Assembly: GCA_034769895.1 (NCBI GenBank)
Contig: CM068367.1
Span: 709,986,196 to 710,050,195, forward strand
Source: Magicicada septendecula
Lineage: Eukaryota; Arthropoda; Insecta; Hemiptera; Cicadidae
Direction of reading: 5' to 3'
DNA: 64,000 nt
The translations under genes were made by a program, and so were the position numbers. Shown piece by piece: positions 1-8,997 of the stretch. Within the stretch, counting starts at the first letter, position 1. The number at the start of each line of letters is the position of its first letter. The notes below the pieces were generated by a model. It did not search any database, was not told the origin of the DNA, and saw nothing but the letters and a program-made list of their open reading frames with translations.

Positions 1-19
1 AGGGAAAGGGGTAGTTTAT

Positions 20-90
20 CACTAATGTTTGACGACTCGGAACACTAAGTTTTTTATAAGTAAAATCGTGAAGATTTAGCTTACAGCCTA
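20..90 (+). repeat. Left terminal inverted repeat (71 bp)
   Basis: It pairs with 376-446 over 71 positions. The only mismatches are at 78-79, where AGC here corresponds to GCC on the opposite arm. The last bases (78-90) also form part of the hammerhead-like fold on the minus strand. Confidence 0.88.
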
Positions 91-127
91 AACCGGCTTT
101 CACCTTTAGAAGGCTTCATCAGAAGCT
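78..127 (-). other. Hammerhead-like fold, probably degenerate
   Basis: On the minus strand the core CUGAUGA (122-116) and GAAA (101-98) are both present. Around them three helices can be drawn: stem I AGCUU/AAGCU (127-123 with 82-78), stem II GCCUU/AAGGU closed by a G-U pair, and stem III AGCC/GGCU (98-95 with 88-85). Hammerhead ribozymes need exactly this core. However, one extra A follows CUGAUGA, and two bases (GU) instead of one lie between stem III and stem I, where the cleavage position should be. It repeats in all 16 units. Activity is doubtful; it may be a decayed ribozyme or a chance fold. Confidence 0.3.
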
Positions 128-375
128 GCCGTGGGTAGCGCTGTCCGTCTTGTCTTGTTTTTGGCGACGGGATAGTTATCCGAATGATCGATGCTGTGTG
201 TGTGTGGTGAGATGTGTTCGAAGAATGTGTGCGATTTGAATTGTGTCTGTTCGTTTAGGATGTAGTTTTTTATTTGTTTTTGTGTGTTTGTATATTTCTA
301 ATTGTTCTAGAGTGTCTAGTTTTCGGCCTTTTGTGTGTACGTGCGCAGAATGTTCATGTTATTGTCGATGTTTTA

Positions 376-446
376 TAGGCTGTAAGGCAAATCTTCACGA
401 TTTTACTTATAAAAAACTTAGTGTTCCGAGTCGTCAAACATTAGTG
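376..446 (-). repeat. Right terminal inverted repeat (71 bp)
   Basis: Reverse complement of 20-90 with two mismatches. It runs from TAGGCTGTAAGG to CATTAGTG. The near-perfect arms would let single-stranded DNA or RNA from this insert fold into a long hairpin in every one of the 16 units. Confidence 0.88.
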
Positions 447-3400
447 ATATTTAGTTAAGTAACGGACACGTCATGGACAACGAAACCAAAGTTTTATGTT
501 TTAAAAGGGTATTTTTTTTTATGACGAACGATAACTGCCGAAAATTCAAAGAGAATCAAATAATTTTTCGCACACTTGCCTGAGTTGTAGAGAGCTCAAG
601 GTCTGTTGATTTTGGTGAAGATCGGTTAAGGGAAAGGGGTAGTATACCGGCAACTTTTTAAGTTGTAACAAGAGAAATGTTTCCATGACGAACTATAACT
701 GCCGCACATCCAAACAGAATCAAATATTTTTTTGCATGCAGCCCTGAATTGTAGAGGACGGAAGGTCTATTGATTTTGGAGAAGATCGGTTAAGAGAAAG
801 GGGTAGTTTACCACAAACATTTTATGATTTAACAAGAGTAAAATACTTAATTTTTATAAATAAAGTATCCTGATAAGAAGCTCATAATAATCCAGTGTAG
901 AAACGCAGAAGAAATATCTATAAATGAAGAGGTTAGGTGAACGGGGTGGGGGTAATTTTCTATTATTAAAAATTATAGTTGAAGGTGGAGGGGTGAATTT
1001 TTTACATGTGTACTACGTTATCGGCAACAAAGAAGTAGTTTTTTGTTAAAATTGCTTCCCGGGCTCTTTAGCCGTAGTCCAATGTTTTCTGCAAAACCAG
1101 ACTTTTCGGAAGTGCCATCTACTGCCATCATCGGTGAAAATCGAGTGCGAAAACGTGAGGTGGTATACGTTAGTGACCACAGTACTGTGGTTAATGCTGA
1201 AGAAATAAGTAGAAAGACGTAGTTTCCATGGAAATATTTCATTTCGAATATGATTTTAAATATAAATCTTAGAACATGGAAGTCATGTATAGTTCTCCAT
1301 ACCGATATTTAATTCCATATTCCTTAAGGAAATGGAAGTATGGTGATGGCAAAAAAATCGTGTTTGAGATTATTGCAGATTCTGATTGTACTATACTCAA
1401 AACATGAAAATAGTCATTTTTCGAAAAGTGTCTGTGTGTCTGTCTGTGTGTCTGTCTGTAGATTTTGTTTCTATGGCAAACGATAACAGCAGAAATTTCC
1501 AACAGAATCATATAATTTTTTGCATGCAGCGTTGATTTGTAGAGTACTCAAGACTTACTGTTTTTGGTGAAGATCGGTTAAGGGAAAGGAGTAGTTTACC
1601 AGCAACGGTTATTTTTTAATCAAGGGTAATTTTTTACTTCCATGTTCCTTAAGGAAATGGAAGTATGGTGATGGAAAAAAAATCGTGTTCGAGATTATTG
1701 CAGATTCTGATTGTACTACACTCAAAACATGAAAAAAAGTCGTTTTTCCAAAAGTGTCTGTGTGTCTGTCAGTCTGTCTATAGATTTTTTCTATGGCAAA
1801 CGATAACAGCCGCAAATTCAAACAGAATCAAATAATTTTCTGCATACAACCCTGATTTGTAGAGTACTCAAGACCTATTGTTTTTGGTGAAGATCGGTTA
1901 AGGGAAAAGGGTAGTTTACCGGCAACGTTTTTTTTCTAATCGAGGGTAATTTGTATATATGGGAAACAATAACAGCCTCAAATTCAAACACAATCAAATA
2001 ATATTTTGCATACAGCCCTCAATTGTTGAGTTCTCAAGACCTGTTGATTTTGGTAAAAATCGGATTAGGGAAAGGGGTAGTTTACCAGCAACATTTTATG
2101 TTTTAACAAGGGTATTTTATATGGCAAACGATAACATCCGCAAATTCAAGCATAATCAAATAATTTCTTGCATACTGCCCTGAATTTTAGAGTTCTCAAG
2201 ACCTATTGATTTTGGTGAAGATCGGTTTAGGGGAAGGGGTAGTTTACCGGCAAAGTTTTACGTTTGAAAAGGGTATTTTCTATGGCAAACGATAAAAGCC
2301 GCAAATTCGAACATAATTAAATAAGTTTTTGAATACAGCCCTGATTTGTAGAGTACTCAAATCCTATTGTTTTTGGTGAAGATCGGTTAAGGGAAAGGGG
2401 TGGTTTACCGGCCTCCTTTTTTGTTTTAACAAGGGTATTTTTTATGGCAAACAATACCAGCCGCAAATTCAAACATAATCAAATAATATTTTGCATACTG
2501 TCCTGAATTGTAGAGTTCTCAAGACCTGTTGGTTTTGGTGAAGATCGGTTAAGGGGAATAGGGTAGTTTACCAGCAACATTTTATATTTTAACAAGTGTA
2601 AATTGTTTTATGCCGAACGATAACTGCCGTACATTAAAACAGAATCAACTACTCTTCTGCATATCTTTTTTAATTGTACAGAACTCAAGGTCTGTTGATT
2701 TTGTTGAAGATCGGTTAAGGGAAAGGGGTAGTTTACCTGCAACGGTTTTTTATCAAGGGTAATTTTTTTCTAATGCAAACGATAACAGCCGCAAATTCAA
2801 ACAGAATCAAATGATTATTTTACATACAGTCCTGTTTAGTAGAGTTCCCAATACCTATTGGTGTTGGTGAAGATCGGTCAAGGGAAAGGGGTAATTTACC
2901 TGCAACATTTTATGTTTTAACGAGGGTTATTTTTTATATGACGAAAGATAACTGCCGTAAATTCAAACAGAATCAACTACGTTTTTGCATACCTTTTTGA
3001 ACTAAAGAGAACTCATGGTCTGTTGATTTTGTTGAAGATCGGTTAAGGGAAAGGGGTAGTTTATCACTAATGTTTGACGACTCGGAACACTAAGTTTTTT
3101 ATAAGTAAAATCGTGAAGATTTAGCTTACAGCCTAAACCGGCTTTCACCTTTAGAAGGCTTCATCAGAAGCTGCCGTGGGTAGCGCTGTCCGTCTTGTCT
3201 TGTTTTTGGCGACGGGATAGTTATCCGAATGATCGATGCTGTGTGTGTGTGGTGAGATGTGTTCGAAGAATGTGTGCGATTTGAATTGTGTCTGTTCGTT
3301 TAGGATGTAGTTTTTTATTTGTTTTTGTGTGTTTGTATATTTCTAATTGTTCTAGAGTGTCTAGTTTTCGGCCTTTTGTGTGTACGTGCGCAGAATGTTC

Positions 3401-4223
3401 ATGTTATTGTCGATGTTTTTATAGGCTGTAAGGCAAATCTTCACGATTTTACTTATAAAAAACTTAGTGTTCCGAGTCGTCAAACATTAGTGATATTTAG
3501 TTAAGTAACGGACACGTCATGGACAACGAAACCAAAGTTTTATGTTTTAAAAAGGGTATTTTTTTTTTATGACGAACGATAACTGCCGAAAATTCAAAGA
3601 GAATCAAATAATTTTTCGCACACTTGCCTGAGTTGTAGAGAGCTCAAGGTCTGTTGATTTTGGTGAAGATCGGTTAAGGGAAAGGGGTAGTATACCGGCA
3701 ACTTTTTAAGTTGTAACAAGAGAAATGTTTCCATGACGAACTATAACTGCCGCACATTCAAACAGAATCAAATATTTTTTTGCATGCAGCCCTGAATTGT
3801 AGAGGACGGAAGGTCTATTGATTTTGGAGAAGATCGGTTAAGAGAAAGGGGTAGTTTACCACAAACATTTTATGATTTAACAAGAGTAAAATACTTAATT
3901 TTTATAAATAAAGTATCCTGATAAGAAGCTCATAATAATCCACTGTAGAAACGCAGAAGAAATATCTATAAATGAAGAGGTTAGGTGAACGGGGTGGGGG
4001 TAATTTTCTATTATTAAAAATTATAGTTGAAGGTGGAGGGGTGAATTTTTTACATGTGTACTACGTTATCGGCAACAAAGAAGTAGTTTTTTGTTAAAAT
4101 TGCTTCCCGGGCTCTTTAGCCGTAGTCCAATGTTTTCTGCAAAACCAGACTTTTCGGAAGTGCCATCTACTGCCATCATCGGTGAAAATCGAGTGCGAAA
4201 ACGTGAGGTGGTATACGTTAGTG

Positions 4224-4239
4224 ACCACAGTACTGTGGT
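4224..4239. repeat. Perfect 16-bp palindrome ACCACAGTACTGTGGT
   Basis: The site equals its own reverse complement. It is present in the array units I read (for example 1176-1191) except unit 3, where it is deleted. It is also intact at 49336-49351, 55492-55507 and 61291-61306. Single-base changes break it at 46553-46568, 48328-48343 and 51090-51105. A protein-binding or hairpin role is possible but not shown. Confidence 0.8.
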
Positions 4240-4334
4240 TAATGCTGAAGAAATAAGTAGAAAGACGTAGTTTCCATGGAAATATTTCATTTCGAATATG
4301 ATTTTAAATATAAATCTTAGAACATGGAAGTCAT

Positions 4335-4350
4335 GTATAGTTCTCCATAC
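4335..4350 (-). repeat. Head hairpin of left arm
   Basis: In intact copies this reads GTATGGAGAACCATAC, six paired bases around an AGAA loop, just inside the AATATCGG terminus (for example 49229-49244). In the satellite units one arm base is changed, so the stem has one mismatch. Helentron-like elements are known to carry short hairpins near their ends, which is the main reason for that comparison. Confidence 0.6.
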
Positions 4351-4357
4351 CGATATT

Positions 4358-4506
4358 TAATTCCATATTCCTTAAGGAAATGGAAGTATGGTGATGGCAA
4401 AAAAATCGTGTTTGAGATTATTGCAGATTCTGATTGTACTATACTCAAAACATGAAAATAGTCATTTTTCGAAAAGTGTCTGTGTGTCTGTCTGTAGATT
4501 TTGTTT
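4358..4506 (-). mobile_element. First right arm with short TGTC microsatellite
   Basis: On the minus strand: CAGA microsatellite (4495-4476), then CACTTTTCG, ATCAGAATCTGCAATAATCTC and GCCATCACCATAC, ending in a palindrome based on TTCCTTAAGGAA. Its outer end abuts the head of the left arm at 4357, so two element ends of opposite kind meet here. Copy length varies by 12 bp between units because of the microsatellite. Confidence 0.75.
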
Positions 4507-4670
4507 CTATGGCAAACGATAACAGCAGAAATTTCCAACAGAATCATATAATTTTTTGCATGCAGCGTTGATTTGTAGAGTACTCAAGACTTACTGTTTT
4601 TGGTGAAGATCGGTTAAGGGAAAGGGGTAGTTTACCAGCAACGGTTATTTTTTAATCAAGGGTAATTTTT

Positions 4671-4826
4671 TACTTCCATGTTCCTTAAGGAAATGGAAGT
4701 ATGGTGATGGAAAAAAAATCGTGTTCGAGATTATTGCAGATTCTGATTGTACTACACTCAAAACATGAAAAAAAGTCGTTTTTCCAAAAGTGTCTGTGTG
4801 TCTGTCAGTCTGTCTATAGATTTTTT
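4671..4826 (-). mobile_element. Second right arm with TGTC microsatellite
   Basis: A second copy of the right arm, one core monomer away from the first. The outer palindrome is 4672-4700 (ACTTCCAT, TTCC, TTAA, GGAA, ATGGAAGT with one bulged G). The microsatellite is about 4790-4816. The palindrome joins directly to a T-rich/A-rich tract of a core monomer (GGTAATTTTTT), as expected if an element inserted inside an older copy's repeat. Confidence 0.75.
4672..4700. repeat. Terminal palindrome of right arm
   Basis: Twenty-nine bases that pair with themselves except for one extra G, centred on CCTTAAGG. The same terminus recurs at 49058-49086, 53066-53094, 54514-54542 (two changes), 59924-59951 and 60724-60751, with a half copy near 61010-61029. 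The left arm contains a matching half site ACTTCCATGTTC, so both ends share sequence. Confidence 0.8.
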
Positions 4827-6099
4827 CTATGGCAAACGATAACAGCCGCAAATTCAAACAGAATCAAATAATTTTCTGCATACAACCCTGATTTGTAGAG
4901 TACTCAAGACCTATTGTTTTTGGTGAAGATCGGTTAAGGGAAAAGGGTAGTTTACCGGCAACGTTTTTTTTCTAATCGAGGGTAATTTGTATATATGGGA
5001 AACAATAACAGCCTCAAATTCAAACACAATCAAATAATATTTTGCATACAGCCCTCAATTGTTGAGTTCTCAAGACCTGTTGATTTTGGTAAAAATCGGA
5101 TTAGGGAAAGGGGTAGTTTACCAGCAACATTTTATGTTTTAACAAGGGTATTTTATATGGCAAACGATAACATCCGCAAATTCAAGCTTAATCAAATAAT
5201 TTCTTGCATACTGCCCTGAATTTTAGAGTTCTCAAGACCTATTGATTTTGGTGAAGATCGGTTTAGGGGAAGGGGTAGTTTACCGGCAAAGTTTTACGTT
5301 TGAAAAGGGTATTTTCTATGGCAAACGATAAAAGCCGCAAATTCGAACATAATCAAATAAGTTTTTGAATACAGCCCTGATTTGTAGAGTACTCAAATCC
5401 TATTGTTTTTGGTGAAGATCGGTTAAGGGAAAGGGGTGGTTTACCGGCCTCCTTTTTTGTTTTAACAAGGGTATTTTTTATGGCAAACAATACCAGCCGC
5501 AAATTCAAACATAATCAAATAATATTTTGCATACTGTCCTGAATTGTAGAGTTCTCAAGACCTGTTGGTTTTGGTGAAGATCGGTTAAGGGAATAGGGTA
5601 GTTTACCAGCAACATTTTATATTTTAACAAGTGTAAATTGTTTTATGCCGAACGATAACTGCCGTACATTAAAACAGAATCAACTACTCTTCTGCATATC
5701 TTTTTGAATTGTACAGAACTCAAGGTCTGTTGATTTTGTTGAAGATCGGTTAAGGGAAAGGGGTAGTTTACCTGCAACGGTTTTTTATCAAGGGTAATTT
5801 TTTTCTAATGCAAACGATAACAGCCGCAAATTCAAACAGAATCAAATGATTATTTTACATACAGTCCTGTTTAGTAGAGTTCCCAATACCTATTGGTGTT
5901 GGTGAAGATCGGTCAAGGGAAAGGGGTAATTTACCTGCAACATTTTATGTTTTAACGAGGGTTATTTTTTATATGACGAAAGATAACTGTCGTAAATTCA
6001 AACAGAATCAACTACGTTTTTGCATACCTTTTTGAACTAAAGAGAACTCATGGTCTGTTGATTTTGTTGAAGATCGGTTAAGGGAAAGGGGTAGTTTAT
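4827..6099 (-). repeat. Block of eight core monomers (about 161-166 bp)
   Basis: In unit 1 the corresponding monomer starts, marked by ATGGCAAACGATAAC-like sequence, are 1793, 1959, 2121, 2282, 2444, 2610, 2773 and 2938; steps are 161-166 bp. Two monomer families alternate. One has GGCAAACGATAACAGCCGC and a CAAGACCTATTG middle; the other has GACGAACGATAACTGCCG and a CAAGGTCTGTTG middle. All share GAAGATCGGTTAAGGGAAAG. Monomer length is close to that of nucleosome-phased satellites. ATG-initiated frames through this block simply follow the repeat. Confidence 0.92.
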
Positions 6100-8997
6100 C
6101 ACTAATGTTTGACGACTCGGAACACTAAGTTTTTTATAAGTAAAATCGTGAAGATTTAGCTTACAGCCTAAACCGGCTTTCACCTTTAGAAGGCTTCATC
6201 AGAAGCTGCCGTGGGTAGCGCTGTCCGTCTTGTCTTGTTTTTTGCGACGGGATAGTTATCCGAATTATCGATGCTGTGTGTGTGTGGTGAGATGTGTTCG
6301 AAGAATGTGTGCGATTTGAATTGTGTCTGTTCGTTTAGGATGTAGTTTTTTATTTGTTTTTGTGTGTTTGTATATTTCTAATTGTTCTAGAGTGTCTAGT
6401 TTTCGGCCTTTTGTGTGTACGTGCGCAGAATGTTCATGTTATTGTCGATGTTTTTATAGGCTGTAAGGCAAATCTTCACGATTTTACTTATAAAAAACTT
6501 AGTGTTCCGAGTCGTCAAACATTAGTGATATTTAGTTAAGTAACGGACACGTCATGGACAACGAAACCAAAGTTTTATGTTTTAAAAAGGGTATTTTTTT
6601 TTATGACGAACGATAACTGCCGAAAATTCAAAGAGAATCAAATAATTTTTCGCACACTTGCCTGAGTTGTAGAGAGCTCAAGGTCTGTTGATTTCGGTGA
6701 AGATCGGTTAAGGGAAAGGGGTAGTATACCGGCAACTTTTTAAGTTGTAACAAGAGAAATGTTTCCATGACGAACTATAACTGCCGCACATTCAAACAGA
6801 ATCAAATATTTTTTTGCATGCAGCCCTGAATTGTAGAGGACGGAAGGTCTATTGATTTTGGAGAAGATCGGTTAAGAGAAAGGGGTAGTTTACCACAAAC
6901 ATTTTATGATTTAACAAGAGTAAAATACTTAATTTTTATAAATAAAGTATCCTGATAAGAAGCTCATAATAATCCACTGTAGAAACGCAGAAGAAATATC
7001 TATAAATGAAGAGGTTAGGTGAACGGGGTGGGGGTAATTTTCTATTATTAAAAATTATAGTTGAAGGTGGAGGGGTGAATTTTTTACATGTGTACTACGT
7101 TATCGGCAACAAAGAAGTAGTTTTTTGTTAAAATTGCTTCCCGGGCTCTTTAGCCGTAGTCCAATGTTTTCTGCAAAACCAGACTTTTCGGAAGTGATTT
7201 TAAATATAAATCTTAGAACATGGAAGTCATGTATAGTTCTCCATACCGATATTTAATTCCATATTCCTTAAGGAAATGGAAGTATGGTGATGGCAAAAAA
7301 ATCGTGTTTGAGATTATTGCAGATTCTGATTGTACTATACTCAAAACATGAAAATAGTCATTTTTCGAAAAGTGTCTGTGTGTCTATCTGTAGATTTTGT
7401 TTCTATGGCAAACGATAACAGCAGAAATTTCCAACAGAATCATATAATTTTTTGCATGCAGCGTTGATTTGTAGAGTACTCAAGACTTACTGTTTTTGGT
7501 GAAGATCGGTTAAGGGAAAGGGGTAGTTTACCAGCAACGGTTATTTTTTAATCAAGGGTAATTTTTTACTTCCATGTTCCTTAAGGAAATGGAAGTATGG
7601 TGATGGAAAAAAAAATCGTGTTCGAGATTATTGCAGATTCTGATTGTACTACACTCAAAACATGAAAAAAAGTCGTTTTTCCAAAAGTGTCTGTGTGTCT
7701 GTCAGTCTGTCTATAGATTTTTTCTATGGCAAACGATAACAGCCGCAAATTCAAACAGAATCAAATAATTTTCTGCATACAACCCTGATTTGTAGAGTAC
7801 TCAAGACCTATTGTTTTTGGTGAAGATCGGTTAAGGGAAAAGGGTAGTTTACCGGCAACGTTTTTTTTCTAATCGAGGGTAATTTGTATATATGGGAAAC
7901 AATAACAGCCTCAAATTCAAACACAATCAAATAATATTTTGCATACAGCCCTCAATTGTTGAGTTCTCAAGACCTGTTGATTTTGGTAAAAATCGGATTA
8001 GGGAAAGGGGTAGTTTACCAGCAACATTTTATGTTTTAACAAGGGTATTTTATATGGCAAACGATAACATCCGCAAATTCAAGCATAATCAAATAATTTC
8101 TTGCATACTGCCCTGAATTTTAGAGTTCTCAAGACCTATTGATTTTGGTGAAGATCGGTTTAGGGGAAGGGGTAGTTTACCGGCAAAGTTTTACGTTTGA
8201 AAAGGGTATTTTCTATGGCAAACGATAAAAGCCGCAAATTCGAACATAATCAAATAAGTTTTTGAATACAGCCCTGATTTGTAGAGTACTCAAATCCTAT
8301 TTATTTTTGGTGAAGATCGGTTAAGGGAAAGGGGTGGTTTACCGGCCTCCTTTTTTGTTTTAACAAGGGTATTTTTTATGGCAAACAATACCAGCCGCAA
8401 ATTCAAACATAATCAAATAATATTTTGCATACTGTCCTGAATTGTAGAGTTCTCAAGACCTGTTGGTTTTGGTGAAGATCGGTTAAGGGAATAGGGTAGT
8501 TTACCAGCAACATTTTATATTTTAACAAGTGTAAATTGTTTTATGCCGAACGATAACTGCCGTACATTAAAACAGAATCAACTACTCTTCTGCATATCTT
8601 TTTTAATTGTACAGAACTCAAGGTCTGTTGATTTTGTTGAAGATCGGTTAAGGGAAAGGGGTAGTTTACCTGCAACGGTTTTTTATCAAGGGTAATTTTT
8701 TTCTAATGCAAACGATAACAGCCGCAAATTCAAACAGAATCAAATGATTATTTTACATACAGTCCTGTTTAGTAGAGTTCCCAATACCTATTGGTGTTGG
8801 TGAAGATCGGTCAAGGGAAAGGGGTAATTTACCTGCAACATTTTATGTTTTAACGAGGGTTATTTTTTATATGACGAAAGATAACTGCCGTAAATTCAAA
8901 CAGAATCAACTACGTTTTTGCATACCTTTTTGAACTAAAGAGAACTCATGGTCTGTTGATTTTGTTGAAGATCGGTTAAGGGAAAGGGGTAGTTTAT
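6100..8997 (-). repeat. Higher-order unit 3, internally deleted (2898 bp)
   Basis: The left arm lacks 138 bp at the junction 7196/7197; the lost segment corresponds to 4163-4300 of unit 2. It contains the 16-bp palindrome and the inner part of the arm. The two ends share only TG, so the deletion looks like short-homology end joining. Other private changes are TATCTG in the microsatellite near 7384, TTTTTTGCG near 6237, and an altered TATTTATTTTTGG near 8298. Confidence 0.93.

Larger units (their letters stand above)
20..446. mobile_element. CACTA-ended inverted-repeat element trapped in every unit
   Basis: Unit 1 copy of a 423-428 bp element. The other 15 copies start at 3065, 6100, 8998, 12026, 15055, 18101, 21130, 24169, 27198, 30239, 33269, 36299, 39329, 42359 and 45400. 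Terminal inverted repeats are 20-90 and 376-446, 71 bp each, with two mismatches. The ends read CACTAATG...CATTAGTG and are flanked by AT on both sides, a possible 2-bp target duplication. It interrupts a core monomer after GGTAGTTT; recognisable monomer sequence resumes near 490 after about 43 bp of unmatched DNA. It contains a short (TG)n run near 195-207. The only sizeable reading frame (243-458, 61-71 aa) has no recognisable domain and no transposase. CACTA ends with 2-3 bp target duplications are typical of the EnSpm/CACTA superfamily, but the assignment is inference; a palindromic remnant of another element class is possible. Confidence 0.75.
20..3064 (-). repeat. Higher-order unit 1 (3045 bp)
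   Basis: Complete unit counted from the start of its inverted-repeat insert (20-446) to the next insert. The insert carries an extra CTTGT near 150, seen only in units 1-3, and lacks one T near 370 that all other units have. The microsatellite near 1429-1461 is the long allele, 12 bp longer than in most units. The site near 1588 reads GGAG, where units 2-5 and 11-14 read GGGG. Confidence 0.93.
3886..4357 (-). mobile_element. Left arm (type A) of the core-repeat element, reference copy
   Basis: Read on the minus strand it starts with AATATCGG (4357 downward). A 6-bp hairpin follows at 4350-4335 (one base pair broken here, intact in several right-hand copies), then conserved sequence including the 16-bp palindrome at 4224-4239. 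A CCCCCAC-rich stretch follows, then an ATAAAGTATCC motif, and the arm runs into the first core monomer. Equivalent arms occur in every unit and, on the plus strand, at 49222, 50979, 55374 and 61178. The recurring AATATCGG boundary joined to different neighbours argues that it is a true element end. Confidence 0.75.
3065..6099 (-). repeat. Higher-order unit 2 (3035 bp), used as reference unit
   Basis: Parts in order: inverted-repeat insert 3065-3492; two core monomers to about 3885; left arm about 3886-4357; first right arm with short TGTC tract 4358-4506; one core monomer 4507-4670; second right arm 4671-4826; eight core monomers 4827-6099. Having two right arms but only one left arm means the unit is a composite of at least two elements. 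Private changes include CAAGCTTAATC near 5184, where other units read CAAGCATAATC. Confidence 0.93.

Noticed and set aside
20-446. Long terminal repeat of a retroelement
   Set aside because: The repeated ends are inverted, not direct, and no primer-binding or polypurine site is visible.
1959-2183. 74-aa plus-strand frame through the core monomers
   Set aside because: It spans one and a half monomers and repeats their pattern; the monomer happens to contain ATG and few stops in that frame.
1793-3064. CRISPR-like regular repeats
   Set aside because: The repeats are head-to-tail monomers of about 160 bp without unique spacers, in a eukaryotic satellite context.
3319-3504. 61-aa frame inside the CACTA-ended insert
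   Set aside because: It runs through the right inverted repeat, has no domain, and a one-base change alters it in unit 1. A hydrophobic start from TG-rich DNA can mimic a signal peptide.
4224-4239. Bacterial-type terminator or operator
   Set aside because: The palindrome has no T run after it and nothing else in the window is bacterial.
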